Shown here one piece after another: positions 43,488-52,059 of a DNA stretch of 64,000 bases. The stretch lies in the NCBI RefSeq assembly GCF_007743815.1, contig NZ_CP036265.1, forward strand, positions 2,224,323 through 2,288,322. The letters are read 5' to 3'. This stretch comes from Alienimonas californiensis. Lineage in GTDB: Bacteria > Planctomycetota > Planctomycetia > Planctomycetales > Planctomycetaceae. The translations under genes and the position numbers were made by a program. The notes under the pieces are model-generated. The model worked only from the letters and a program-made list of their open reading frames with translations, ran no database searches and had not been told where the DNA came from. The number at the start of each line of letters is the position of its first letter. Position 1 is the stretch's first letter.

Positions 43488-43507
43488 GACGGACGCGGGT
43501 GAGCGGC

Positions 43508-43536
43508 GCGCCGCCTCCCGGCGACGGCGAAACGGG
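43508..43536 (+). repeat. Dispersed 29-bp hairpin repeat, copy 2 (diverged)
   Basis: Two mismatches relative to the copies at 42237 and 56235. It lies in the spacer upstream of moeA, between it and the small protein gene on the same strand, next to a GGTAGGCT motif (minus strand, about 43546-43553) that may be the moeA -10 element. Confidence 0.6.
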
Positions 43537-43585
43537 GAACGCGGCGGAGCCTACCGCGGCCGCCCCGTCGACGCCGGTTCGAGCG

Positions 43586-43900
43586 CTACTCGTCGTCGCT
43601 GATGAACTTACAGAACCGGCTCACGGAGCCGTCGCTGGTCTGTTCCTGGTAAAGGAACTGGACGTCGGCGTCATCGAACTTCTTGAAGAACTCCTCCCAG
43701 GTGATGCGGTGCAGGCCGCTGTCGGGGGTGTTGGGCTGTTCCTCGGAGGGGTCCTCGAAGTCGATCCGTAGGATGCCCGGTTGGCCGCCCTTGCCTTCGG
43801 TGTCCGCGACGGTGGCAGGGTAGCCGTCACGGCTCTCGGCCCACTGCTTGATCGTGTCGTGGTCAGTGGTGGTCTTCGATTCGTGGTCGGTGGCAGTCAT
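43586..43900 (-). CDS. Small acidic protein, conserved-type unknown
   Basis: A 104-residue acidic soluble protein. Its body TIKQWAESRDGYPATVADTEG, ILRIDFEDP, ITWEEFFKKFDDADVQFLYQEQT and SRFCKFIS resembles a small family of bacterial proteins of unknown function, sometimes mislabelled as glucan branching enzymes in databases. The pattern (xxIxxWAExRxGxPAxVxGT, LRIDF, ISWxEFFxxFxxxxLAFLYQ) is what I recall of that family, and no function is known. The first 15 residues are Thr/His/Asp-rich. It is divergent from the aminotransferase gene and upstream of moeA on the minus strand. Confidence 0.7.
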   Translation of the reverse strand: MTATDHESKTTTDHDTIKQWAESRDGYPATVADTEGKGGQPGILRIDFEDPSEEQPNTPDSGLHRITWEEFFKKFDDADVQFLYQEQTSDGSVSRFCKFISDDE

Positions 43901-44043
43901 CGGTGGTAATCAGCGGGTGGAAACGGCGTTGTGATACGGCGGAACGGATCAGCGAATCGCGTGCCGACCGCGGAGACTGGTCGTTCGGCGACCGCCCGGC
44001 CGTCCAGCTGGTTCTTCCCGCCCCAAAACGGGACAAGGCGTCC

Positions 44044-45222
44044 ATGAGCGATCCCGACTGGCCGATTCGCCCGGATACCGTCTACCTGAACCACGGGTCG
44101 TTCGGCCCCACGCCGGCCCCCGTGCTGGCGGAGCGGGAGCGCTGGAGCCGGGAGCTGGCGAGCCAGCCGATGGACTTCTTCGTCCGCCGGCTGGAGGGCG
44201 AACTGGACGCCGCGACGGACGCGTTGGGCCGGTTCGTCGGGGCGGACGCGGCCGGGATCGTGCCGATCCCGAACTCCACCAGCGGCATGAACCTCGTGGC
44301 CGCCAACCTGCCGCTGGCCGCGGGGGACGAGGTGTTGCTGACCTCCCACGAATACGGCGCCGTCTTCCGCCTCTGGAAGCACTGGGCCGAGCCGGCCGGG
44401 GCGCAGGTGACGACCGCCCCGATCCGTGCGGCTCTGGACGACGCGGAGGCCGTCGCCGCGGACGTGCTCGCCGCAATCACACCTCGCACCAAGGTTCTGA
44501 TCGTCTCCCACGTTGCCAGCAAATCGGCCGCCGTGCTGCCGGTGCGACGGATCTGCGAGGGGGCGAAGGCACGGGGCGTGCCGGTGGCGGTCGACGGCCC
44601 GCACGCGATCGCGGCGCTGCCGTTGGAGCGACCGGGCGAGGGGATCGCGGACCTCGGCTGTGACTGGTACGCCACCGGGTGCCACAAGTGGCTCAGCGCC
44701 CCGTTCGGCAGCGGGTTCCTGTGGGTCGCCCCGCGGCGCCGCCAGGGGTTCGAGCCGCTGGTGACGAGTTGGGGCCGCAGCCTCTCCGGCCGGCCGGCGG
44801 ACTGGCGGGACGAGTTCCGCTGGCCGGGCACGCCGGACCCGGCCCCGTTCCTGGCGATCCCGGCGGCGATTCGCTTCCTGGAAGCGGCCGGGCTGGACCG
44901 CTTTCGCACCCGCTCCGCGGAGTTGGCCCGGGACGCGGTCGCCCGGCTGAACGCCCTCACCGGCCTGCCGCCCCTGCCGGACTTCGGTCTGCCGATGGCC
45001 GCGGCGACCTTGCCGGACCCGCCCGGGGGGCTGCCGAAGCGGGACGACGGCGATTCCAACGCCCTGCAACGGGCGCTGTGGGAACGCCACGGGATTGAGA
45101 TCCCCGTCGTCCGCCGCGGCCCCCGCCGACAGATTCGGGTCTCCTGCCACCTCTACACAACGCCGGAGCACGTCGACCGGCTGATCGCGGCGGTGGAGGA
45201 GGAGTTGAACCGCGGCACGTGA
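44044..45222 (+). CDS. Class V aminotransferase / cysteine-desulfurase-like PLP enzyme
   Basis: A 392-residue fold-type I PLP enzyme. TVYLNHGSFGPTPAPVLAERERW at the N-terminus and PNSTSGMNLVAANLPLAAGDEVLLTSHEYGA are typical of the isopenicillin-N epimerase-like branch. Asp184 and His187 in VAVDGPHAIAALPL stack on and pair with the cofactor ring, and Lys215 in YATGCHKWLSAPFGSGFLW forms the Schiff base. QIRVSCHLYTTPEHVDRLIAAVEEEL closes the small domain. No catalytic cysteine loop of NifS type is seen, so desulfurase activity is unlikely; epimerase, lyase or aminotransferase activity are all possible. The downstream DUF3592 gene starts in the overlapping GTGA. Confidence 0.88.
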   Translation: MSDPDWPIRPDTVYLNHGSFGPTPAPVLAERERWSRELASQPMDFFVRRLEGELDAATDALGRFVGADAAGIVPIPNSTSGMNLVAANLPLAAGDEVLLTSHEYGAVFRLWKHWAEPAGAQVTTAPIRAALDDAEAVAADVLAAITPRTKVLIVSHVASKSAAVLPVRRICEGAKARGVPVAVDGPHAIAALPLERPGEGIADLGCDWYATGCHKWLSAPFGSGFLWVAPRRRQGFEPLVTSWGRSLSGRPADWRDEFRWPGTPDPAPFLAIPAAIRFLEAAGLDRFRTRSAELARDAVARLNALTGLPPLPDFGLPMAAATLPDPPGGLPKRDDGDSNALQRALWERHGIEIPVVRRGPRRQIRVSCHLYTTPEHVDRLIAAVEEELNRGT

Positions 45223-46361
45223 ACCGCCGACCCGTTCCTGACGTTTCTGATGACGTGACTGAACGCCCCCCAGACGACACGCCGTTCCCGGAGGGCGGTA
45301 CGCCGGCGGGGCTCGCCGGGCGGGCGCCGATTGCGTTCACAGCGTTCTGGACGCTCGTTTGGGCGTTCGGCCTGGGCGCGTTCGCGGTCGCCCTGCTGCC
45401 GGATTACTGGCTGGCCGTCCGCAGCCTCGGGTTCGCCTCGTCGCCGGGACGGGTGATCGCCTGCCGGGTGCAGACCCACCCGGTCGTCGAAGGCAAGCCG
45501 ACGTACTCGCTGGACCTCTCCTACGCTTACCGGGCGGGCGGACGGGAGTACGTCGGCGTCCGGTACGACGCGAACTCCACACGAAGCGACAACCTGGATT
45601 GGTACCGCCGCACGGCCGCGACGCTGCGGCCGGGCGCCGCCGTGACCGTGCGGTACGACCGGGCCGACCCGGAGGAAAGCCTGCTGGTCCCCGGAATGAC
45701 GGGCGGGCACCTGTTCAAGGCGCTGTTCGCCGTGCCGTTCGCGGCGTTTCTGGCGGGGGCCGGCCGGTTCCTCGGGCTTCAGATCAAGCGGCGTCGAGCC
45801 GCGACGGCGGACGCGGGGCTGCCGCGGGCGGTTGCGGACGGGCGACTGCTCCGGATGCCGCTGGTCCCGTACTCGCCGTTCGTCGCCGGGGCGATCGGGG
45901 CGGGGGGCGTCGCCTTCATCGGGGTCGTCGCGATTTCCCTCGGGTTCGGATCCCGGCCGCCGCTCTGGGCTCCGGCGGCGGCGCTGCTGATCGCGGCGGT
46001 CGCGGCCGTCGAGGCCTCCGCCCGGGTGGCGCGGCGGCGGGCGGCGGGGGCGTACGATCTGGTCGTCGACCCGGACCGGGAACTGATCGCCCTGCCGCTG
46101 AGCCTCGGCCGCCGCAAGCGGCTGGCAATTCCCTTCGCCGGGGTGCAGCGGGTGGGGATTGACGAGAAGGAGGACTCCGAGGGCTCCACCTACGCCGCCG
46201 CCGTGTTCCTCACGGAGCAGGCCGCCGCGGATCTCGGGGTGAAGCCGACGCAGGCGCTCACGGTCCACTTCGGGCCGTCGCCGCGGTGCCCGACGCGGGA
46301 CGGGCTGGTCCGTTGGCTGCGGGAACAACTCGGGCAGGCCGAGGGCGACGCGGCGGAGTGA
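45219..46361 (+). CDS. DUF3592 membrane protein
   Basis: A 380-residue membrane protein. A first helix (FTAFWTLVWAFGLGAFAVALLPDYW, about 40-64) is followed by a DUF3592-type extracytoplasmic beta domain: GRVIACRVQTHPVVEGKPTYSLDLSYAYRAGGREYVGVRYD, RRTAATLRPGAAVTVRYDRADPEESLLVPG. Two more hydrophobic blocks follow (LFKALFAVPFAAFLAGAGRFLG, and VAGAIGAGGVAFIGVVAISLGFG with WAPAAALLIAAVAAVEASA) and then a soluble C-terminal domain of about 110 residues. Role unknown. The GTG start at 45219 overlaps the aminotransferase stop, so the two are translationally coupled. Confidence 0.75.
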   Translation: MNRRPVPDVSDDVTERPPDDTPFPEGGTPAGLAGRAPIAFTAFWTLVWAFGLGAFAVALLPDYWLAVRSLGFASSPGRVIACRVQTHPVVEGKPTYSLDLSYAYRAGGREYVGVRYDANSTRSDNLDWYRRTAATLRPGAAVTVRYDRADPEESLLVPGMTGGHLFKALFAVPFAAFLAGAGRFLGLQIKRRRAATADAGLPRAVADGRLLRMPLVPYSPFVAGAIGAGGVAFIGVVAISLGFGSRPPLWAPAAALLIAAVAAVEASARVARRRAAGAYDLVVDPDRELIALPLSLGRRKRLAIPFAGVQRVGIDEKEDSEGSTYAAAVFLTEQAAADLGVKPTQALTVHFGPSPRCPTRDGLVRWLREQLGQAEGDAAE

Positions 46362-46445
46362 GGGCGACGGCGGGCGGCCCTTGCCGAACCGGGGGCGGGG
46401 GGCGACAGTCCCGTCCGCCTCCCTGGCCGTCCCTCCGGACCGGTC

Positions 46446-46473
46446 GCTCGGGGGGCTGACGCCCCCCCTCGCC
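46446..46473 (+). repeat. GC-rich hairpin repeat before the ABC-F gene
   Basis: Contains the GGGGGGCTGACGCC core also present at 15808, 53253 and, inverted, 54304. It ends 8 bases before the ABC-F start codon, so the hairpin would lie over the ribosome-loading site. Confidence 0.5.
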
Positions 46474-46481
46474 GATCGTCC

Positions 46482-48296
46482 ATGTCGCTGCTGTCCCTCG
46501 AAGACGTCACCTTCTCCCACGGGGACGCCCCGCTGTTGGACGGGGTCACGCTGCGGCTCGAACCGGGGCAGCGGATGGCGTTGGTCGGCCGGAACGGGGC
46601 CGGCAAGAGCACGCTGCTGAAGCTCGCCGCCGGCGACCTCGTGCCGGACGGCGGCGCCGTGCAGATGCCCAAGGGCCGCATCCTCACCCGGCTGGAGCAG
46701 GAAGTGCCCGCCGGCACCGGCGGCACGGTGCGGGAGATCGTCGCCGGCGGCGCCCTCAAGGCCGCCGCCCAGAAGGAGGAACCGCCGGAGGATTGGGAGA
46801 TCGACGTCGCCGTCGACCGCGTGATCGGGGAACTGGACCTCGACCCGGACGAGCAGTTCGCCGACCTCTCCGCCGGCCGGAAGCGCCGGGCGCTGCTGGC
46901 CCGGGCGCTGGCCCCGGACCCGGACGTGCTGCTGCTCGACGAACCGACGAACCACCTGGACGTGGAGTCGATCGCCGCCGTCGAGAAGCTGGCGGGCAGC
47001 CTGCGGGGCGCCGTGCTGTTCGTCACCCACGACCGGGCCTTCCTGAAGCGGGTGGCGAACCGCATCGGCGAGTTGGACCGCGGCGGGCTGAGCGCCTGGG
47101 AGTGCGATTACGACACCTTCCTCGCCCGCCGGGCCGCCCAGTTGGAGGAGGAGGAGGCCCGGGCCGCGGCGTTCGACAAGGTCCTCGCCCGGGAGGAGGC
47201 CTGGATCCGTCAGGGCATCAAGGCCCGCCGCACCCGCAACGAGGGCCGCGTGCGGGCGCTGGAGGATCTCCGCCGCCAGCGGGCCGCCCGCCGCAAGAAG
47301 CTCGGCGCCGCCAACATGGTCGCCGCCGAGGCCGAGAAGAGCGGCCGGCTGGTCCTCAAGGCGGAGGGCGTAACCTACGCCTATCCCGGCGAGAACGAGC
47401 CGACGGTGAAGAGCCTCGACCTGACCCTCTCCCGCGGGGACAAGCTGGGCCTGCTCGGCCCGAACGGCTGCGGCAAGACGACCGCCCTGCGGCTCCTGCT
47501 GGGCGATCTGAAGCCGCAGTCCGGCTCCGTCCGGCACGGCACGAACCTGGAGGTGGCCTACTTCGACCAGCTGCGCGATACGCTCGACCCGGACAAAACC
47601 GTCCGCGAGAGCGTCACCGACGGGGCGGAGGAGGTGCTGGTCGGCGGGCGGAAGAAGCACGTCGTCGGCTACCTGGGCGACTTCCTGTTCACGCCGGACC
47701 GGGTCAACGTGACCGTCGGCAGCCTCTCCGGCGGGGAGCGGAACCGGTTGCTGCTCGCCCGGCTGTTCACGAAGCCGTCCAACGTGCTCGTGCTGGACGA
47801 ACCGACGAACGACCTCGATCTGGAAACGCTCGAACTGCTCGAGGGCCTGCTGGTGGATTACGGCGGCACGGCGCTGCTGGTGAGCCACGACCGGGACTTC
47901 CTCGACCACGTCGCCACCAGCGTGCTGGCCTACGAGGGCGACGGCCGCTTCAAGGAGTACGACGGCGGCTACTCGGACTGGCAGCGGGCCCGCGACGCCG
48001 CGGCGGCCTCCGCCGGGTCGAAACCGTCGCCGACCGGTTCGCAGGCCCCGATCAAGGCCGCGGCCCCGGCGAACAAGCTGTCCTTCAAGGAGCGGAAGGA
48101 ACTGGACGGCCTGCCGGCGAAGATGGAACAGCTCGAAACGGAGCAGGCCGCCCTGCACGCGAAGATGGCGGAGCCCGGCTTCTACCAGCAACCCGCGGAC
48201 ACGATCGCCGCCGCCACCGCCCGCGACGCGGCCCTCACGAAGCAGTTGGAAACGGCCTTCGCCCGCTGGGAGACGCTGGAGGAACGCGCCGGCTGA
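46482..48296 (+). CDS. ABC-F family ATPase (Uup-like)
   Basis: A 604-residue ribosome-associated ATPase with two nucleotide-binding domains and no membrane part. NBD1: ALVGRNGAGKSTLLKLAAG Walker A, LSAGRKRRALLARAL signature, VLLLDEPTNHLD Walker B, VTHDRAFLK switch. The P-site tRNA interaction linker (about 230-290) is charged and helical (RRAAQLEEEEARAAAFDKVLAREEAWIRQGIKARRTRNEGRVRALEDLRRQR; given here only as positions). NBD2: LLGPNGCGKTTALRLLLG, LSGGERNRLLLARLF, VLVLDEPTNDLD. The C-terminal Uup-type coiled coil (about 520-600) starts with KLSFKERKELDGLP. The signature LSAGRKRR in NBD1 lacks the second glycine of LSGGE. It probably resolves stalled ribosomes; antibiotic resistance cannot be inferred. 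Confidence 0.93.
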   Translation: MSLLSLEDVTFSHGDAPLLDGVTLRLEPGQRMALVGRNGAGKSTLLKLAAGDLVPDGGAVQMPKGRILTRLEQEVPAGTGGTVREIVAGGALKAAAQKEEPPEDWEIDVAVDRVIGELDLDPDEQFADLSAGRKRRALLARALAPDPDVLLLDEPTNHLDVESIAAVEKLAGSLRGAVLFVTHDRAFLKRVANRIGELDRGGLSAWECDYDTFLARRAAQLEEEEARAAAFDKVLAREEAWIRQGIKARRTRNEGRVRALEDLRRQRAARRKKLGAANMVAAEAEKSGRLVLKAEGVTYAYPGENEPTVKSLDLTLSRGDKLGLLGPNGCGKTTALRLLLGDLKPQSGSVRHGTNLEVAYFDQLRDTLDPDKTVRESVTDGAEEVLVGGRKKHVVGYLGDFLFTPDRVNVTVGSLSGGERNRLLLARLFTKPSNVLVLDEPTNDLDLETLELLEGLLVDYGGTALLVSHDRDFLDHVATSVLAYEGDGRFKEYDGGYSDWQRARDAAAASAGSKPSPTGSQAPIKAAAPANKLSFKERKELDGLPAKMEQLETEQAALHAKMAEPGFYQQPADTIAAATARDAALTKQLETAFARWETLEERAG

Positions 48297-48320
48297 ACCG
48301 GCGCCCTGAGGGACCCGAGC

Positions 48321-50543
48321 CTACCGCGGAACGGCCAGCGGCATCGGCGCCGGGGTGGCGGAGGGGAAGGGCGGCGGGGGCGCCCCCCCGAACTCCTGCG
48401 GGAGACCGAACTCCTGCGGGAGGCCGTAGGGCGGCGGGACCGCGTCGTTCTCGTCCCGCGCCGGCGGACGCGGCGGCGCGGGGGGCATCAGCGCCGGCCC
48501 GCCGGCCCGCGGCGCCGGGTTAAAGCCCTGCGGAGCGGACTCGAACGGCGGCGGGGGCGAATCGTATCCCGTGGCCCCCGAGCGGTAGGGCGGGGGCGTC
48601 GGCGCGGCGGCCGGGGCGGGCGCCGGGGGGGCCGCGAGTTCGTGCTCCGGCGCGATCAGCCCGGTGAAGACCGGGCCGTCGTAGGCGCTGGGGGGCAGGT
48701 CGTGGGCGCCGTCGACCGGCGTTTCCCACCGGCCGCGACGCTCCGCCCGGTCAAAGGGGCGCCGGTCCCAGGCGCAGCGGTCCTCCGCGAGGGCGGCGGC
48801 GGTGCCCAGGGGCGTCGGATGCAGCGGGGAGGCCTCCAGTTCGCTCTGGGCGAACACCGCGATGCCCGCCTCGCGGCAGTCGCCGGCGTGACAGGGGCCG
48901 ATGATCTCCGGCGAGAGGAACACCAGCAGTTCGCTCTCCCGCACCTCGAAATCCTGCTGGCGGAACAACCGCCCGACCACCGGGATCGAGCCGAAGAACA
49001 CCAGGCTGCTGACCGTCTTCACCTTGCTCCGCTGCCGCAGGCCGCCCAGCACCAGCGTTTCGCGGTCGCCGACGCGCACCGTGGTGGTGGCTTCGCGGGT
49101 GTCGATGATCGGGGCGTTGGAATCCGGCGTGAACCCGCTGAGCACGCTGAACTCCGGGTGCACCAGCATCGTGATCGTACGGTCCGGGGAGATGTGCGGC
49201 GTCACTTCCAGCCGCACGCCCGCCTCGCGGAAGGAGGTCGTCCCGATTGCCCCGCCCAGGGCGCTCTGGGTGAGCTCCTGGTACGGCACCTCGGTGACGA
49301 TCTTGATATCCGCCCGCTCGTGGTTCAGCACGACGACGTTCGGGTCGGCCAGCAGCCGGCTGTCGGAGCTTTCGTTCAGGCAGCGCAGCGTGCTGGTAAG
49401 GTCCAGGTGCTCGCTGACCGTGTTGAACGCGGCGAGTCCGCCGGCGGCGGTCGGGCTGACCGCCCCCGCCGCGGTGATCCCGCTGAACGTGATCGATTGC
49501 AGCGGCGAACCGTCCGCGGCGAAGCTTCGGCCCCGCAGCCCGCCGTTCCAGTTCAAGCCGAGGTCCCGGCTGTCCTCGATCGCGCAGTCGTAGATCAGCG
49601 CCCGGATGCGAACCTGCACCCGCGGCACGTCCAGCTTCTGCACCGCGTCCCGGATGGCGGCCAAGTTGCCGGGGGTGTCCACGATCAGCAGGCGGCCCTC
49701 GTTGTCCATCGCGGAGACCCGCCCGTTCTCGCCCAGCAGCGGCACCAGCGTGGCGGCCATCGCCGTCGCCGGCACGTACAGCAGTTCCACCACGGTCGAT
49801 TCCATCTGCGCCCCGGGGGCCGGCGGCCCGCCGAGACCGCGGGACATGACGGCGAGCGGCCCGCCCGGTCCGGCACTTTCGGCGACGGAGCGTTTCGCGG
49901 CGGCGGCGTCCAGCACGGCGACCTGCGCCCGGATCGCGGCCAACCGGGTCGGGTAGTCGAACGCCACCAGCGCCCGGCCGGCGGTCATCGCATGCACGCG
50001 GCCCTCGGGGGAGAGCATCTCCTCCACGATCGGCAGCAACTGGACCGGATCCACCGACGGCGTGGGAATCACCTCCGCCTCCAGCAGCGGGTTCCCGGCC
50101 CCCAGGTCCGCGATCGGCACGATCACCAGACCGTCCCCCACCGGGCGGTAGCCCAGCCCGCGGGAGAGCAGCAGCGTGTCCAGCACCTCGTGCACCGGGG
50201 CGTCGCGGAACGCCATGTCCACGGTCCCGGTCAGCTCCTGGTTGACGACCAGATTCAGCCCGGCGACCTCCCGGACGCTCATCAGGGCCTCCCGCAGCGG
50301 CACGCCCGGCAGGGTGAGGGTCACCCGGCGGTTCAACTTCTCCCGGGTCGCCTCCGTGAGCCCCGGGGCGGTGGAAGCCGCTGTCTGGGCGAAGGCCCGC
50401 GCAGTGAACGTAGGCGGGGCGAAGGCTGCGAACGCCGCCGCGAGGGCGGTGCAAACCCGGAGCGTCGCGTCGACCCGGGACACAGTGCAGACCCGCCCCG
50501 CGGCGACCGACGCGGAGCGGCGGGGGGCGGTCGTGCGGGACAT
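48321..50543 (-). CDS. Secretin (GspD/PilQ superfamily)
   Basis: A 740-residue outer-membrane secretin subunit. After a signal-like region (VCTALAAAFAAFAPPTFTARAFAQ) an STN-type domain follows at about 70-125 (VTLTLPGVPLREALMSVREVAGLNLVV). N1/N3-like domains come next (VELLYVPATAMAATLVPLLGEN; LLIVDTPGNLAAIRDAVQKLDVPRVQVRIRALI). The secretin domain, about 335-560, has FREAGVRLEVTPHISPDRTITMLVHPEFSVL, TREATTTVRVGDRETLVLGGL and IPVVGRLFRQQDFEVRESELLVFLSPEII, the family's C-terminal signature. The last 150 residues are Pro-rich and low complexity. A type II or Tad-like system is possible; only the Flp pilin lies nearby. It is read after the pilin gene but a strong hairpin separates them. Confidence 0.92.
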   Translation of the reverse strand: MSRTTAPRRSASVAAGRVCTVSRVDATLRVCTALAAAFAAFAPPTFTARAFAQTAASTAPGLTEATREKLNRRVTLTLPGVPLREALMSVREVAGLNLVVNQELTGTVDMAFRDAPVHEVLDTLLLSRGLGYRPVGDGLVIVPIADLGAGNPLLEAEVIPTPSVDPVQLLPIVEEMLSPEGRVHAMTAGRALVAFDYPTRLAAIRAQVAVLDAAAAKRSVAESAGPGGPLAVMSRGLGGPPAPGAQMESTVVELLYVPATAMAATLVPLLGENGRVSAMDNEGRLLIVDTPGNLAAIRDAVQKLDVPRVQVRIRALIYDCAIEDSRDLGLNWNGGLRGRSFAADGSPLQSITFSGITAAGAVSPTAAGGLAAFNTVSEHLDLTSTLRCLNESSDSRLLADPNVVVLNHERADIKIVTEVPYQELTQSALGGAIGTTSFREAGVRLEVTPHISPDRTITMLVHPEFSVLSGFTPDSNAPIIDTREATTTVRVGDRETLVLGGLRQRSKVKTVSSLVFFGSIPVVGRLFRQQDFEVRESELLVFLSPEIIGPCHAGDCREAGIAVFAQSELEASPLHPTPLGTAAALAEDRCAWDRRPFDRAERRGRWETPVDGAHDLPPSAYDGPVFTGLIAPEHELAAPPAPAPAAAPTPPPYRSGATGYDSPPPPFESAPQGFNPAPRAGGPALMPPAPPRPPARDENDAVPPPYGLPQEFGLPQEFGGAPPPPFPSATPAPMPLAVPR

Positions 50544-50863
50544 CGCCGGAGGGGATCGCGGGGAGGACCGAAGGCGCCGGGGGGTCCGGTCGCATCGGTC
50601 CTATCGGACGTCCGCCCGATGCCCGTCCCGCTTGACCCGGTCGATGCGGGCGGTCTGCCAAAAACCCCTAATCGGACTGCTGCGGGGGCGAACGATTTCG
50701 CCGCCCATCGGCCGGTCTGCGGGACGGCCGGTCTGTCGCTCCGGCGGGGCGGCGCAAACGAAACCGGCCCGGGGGCGAAGCCCCCGAGCCGGTTGGATTC
50801 TGTCTGCGGATCCGACCCTCAGACGACGCAGCCTGCGTCGGGGGCCGAACGGGATCGACTGGT
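50544..50863. other. 320-base spacer between secretin and pilin genes
   Basis: No gene seen. It holds the pilin terminator (50762-50794) and the upstream region of the minus-strand secretin gene, whose promoter I could not place. Confidence 0.55.
50762..50794 (-). terminator. Probable terminator of the pilin gene
   Basis: Arms AACCGGC-C-CGGGGGC and GCCCCCG-A-GCCGGTT pair with one mismatch around GAA. On the minus strand the hairpin is followed by TCGTTTGCG. It lies 70 bases past the pilin stop, so a separate short pilin message is expected. Confidence 0.6.
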
Positions 50864-51058
50864 TCAGCCTTCTTCGCCGCCGCCGCCGCCGAGGTAGCCG
50901 TTGATCTCGGTGAACTTGGCGTTGGCGTTGGTGCCGAGCGTCTGCACCGTGGCGATACAGGCGACCAGGATCAGCGCCAGCATCACGGCGTACTCAACCG
51001 CCGTCGGGCCGTCCTCGGTTTCGAGGAACGTCTTGATGCTGGTCAGGAAGTTGCTCAT
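50864..51058 (-). CDS. Flp-family type IVb prepilin
   Basis: A 64-residue prepilin. A short hydrophilic leader (MSNFLTSIKTFLETEDG) precedes a Flp-type cleavage site and the glutamate-tyrosine pair: GPTAVEYAVMLALILVACIATVQTLG. In Flp pilins processing occurs after a glycine ahead of the hydrophobic stem, here probably Gly17, leaving PTAVEYAV; the Glu at +5 and Tyr at +6 are the classic EY pair. The C-terminus is Gly/Glu-rich. GGGAGAG lies 5 bases before the start on the minus strand. No tad/cpa cluster lies in the window; the secretin gene downstream may be part of the export machine. The reading frame extends to 51325 but that part is not pilin-like. Confidence 0.9.
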   Translation of the reverse strand: MSNFLTSIKTFLETEDGPTAVEYAVMLALILVACIATVQTLGTNANAKFTEINGYLGGGGGEEG

Positions 51059-51451
51059 GGGACTCTCCCGTAATCTGTGTGAACGGCGGCCCCGGACCCC
51101 TCCGGGACGTGCCGCAAGTGGATCGGCGGGGCGTGCGGAACGTCCGCACGGGGTCCGACCCGGGACACCCTGCCGCCGCTTCCCCGACCCGAAGCGACCC
51201 CGCGGGGGGTCGTTCGCGGCCGGACGATCCGACAGCCGGCAAAAGTACGTCGTCCCCGAAGGCGTGCGGCCGATTTCGGTCTGATTGGGGAAAATGGCGA
51301 GGGTCGAACGACCGCGGGGCGGCAAACGGCTGGAGAACCGGCGCCGACGAGAGAAGCGGCGCCGGCCGCAGAACCGTTCATGCTTGGAGCCGCCACCCTC
51401 AGGGAACGTCCCTGAGCGGTCGCGGCTCCCACGGTGCGGCCGCGGTTCACG
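51059..51451. other. Gene-free 393-base spacer
   Basis: No gene seen. It carries the promoter region of the minus-strand pilin gene (not located) and the hairpin after the dps gene at 51386-51429. Confidence 0.55.
51386..51429 (-). terminator. Hairpin after the dps gene
   Basis: Outer arms GGAGCCGC (51386-51393) and GCGGCTCC (51422-51429), and inner arms CTCAGGGA (51398-51405) and TCCCTGAG (51409-51416), stack into one long hairpin. It is related to the 48-bp palindrome at 58367 (shared TCAGGGA/TCCCTGA and CGGTCGCGG). Confidence 0.5.
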
Positions 51452-51958
51452 TCACGGCAGCTTCGACGGTTTGCCGCCGGCCACGTTGTGCTCCTGGGCC
51501 TGAATCATCCACAGGTGCTCTTCCAACTGCTGGCTGATCGCGATCAGCAGGTCCTCGGTCATCGGGTCCGGGTCGGCGACGGTTTTCCGGGCGGTGCGAA
51601 CCGTCTCGACGGCGGTGTGCAGCCGGTCGCCGACGAGGTTCAGGGCCTCCGGCACGGGCTGGAAGCCGGCGGGGTAGTTCTCGAGCGGGCTGCTCTCGGC
51701 GACGGCGTTGCGGCGCCCGTCCGGGGCGATGCCGAGCTGGTTCATCCGCTCCGCGACCTCGTCGCTGCTCATGCGGGCCGTCTCGACGATCGCGTCCAGC
51801 TTTTCGTGCAGACTCTGGAAGTCCGGGCCGTACAGATTCCAGTGTGCCTGCTTGCCCTGCAGTCCCAGGTCGATCAACGCGACGAGCACGTCTTGGAGGG
51901 CGGAACAGACGACCTTCGCATCTTCCTCGGGCAGGATATTGCGTTTCCAGAACGTCAT
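51452..51958 (-). CDS. Dps-family DNA-protection / ferritin-like protein
   Basis: A 168-residue protein of the Dps family, dodecameric shells that oxidise and store iron and shield DNA. The inter-subunit ferroxidase site is visible: LGLQGKQAHWNLYGPDFQSLHEKLDAI carries the His (about 40), the Asp and Glu of HWNxxGxxFxxLHExxD, and DEVAERMNQLGIAPDGR follows. C-terminal helix ISQQLEEHLWMIQAQE is normal. It probably has no long basic DNA-binding tail (short SKLP end). The ATG at 51958 gives the family-length protein; longer frame upstream is not homologous. Expected to respond to oxidative stress or starvation. Single gene. Confidence 0.92.
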   Translation of the reverse strand: MTFWKRNILPEEDAKVVCSALQDVLVALIDLGLQGKQAHWNLYGPDFQSLHEKLDAIVETARMSSDEVAERMNQLGIAPDGRRNAVAESSPLENYPAGFQPVPEALNLVGDRLHTAVETVRTARKTVADPDPMTEDLLIAISQQLEEHLWMIQAQEHNVAGGKPSKLP

Positions 51959-52059
51959 GACGGAGCTTTCGATAGGGCTGAGCGTCCCCGGCGGGGCGGA
52001 GACGCCGCCGACGCGAACGAGCGATTGACGCCCGACTGTAGTGGCGTCGCCCGATTCTT

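Noticed and set aside
45153-48191. A 1012-residue minus-strand open frame.
   Set aside because: Antisense to the DUF3592 and ABC-F genes; composition is Arg/Gly/Pro-rich and unlike protein.
46482-48296. Antibiotic-resistance ABC-F call.
   Set aside because: Both nucleotide-binding domains and the Uup-type C-terminal coiled coil point to a housekeeping ribosome factor; nothing in the linker allows a resistance claim.
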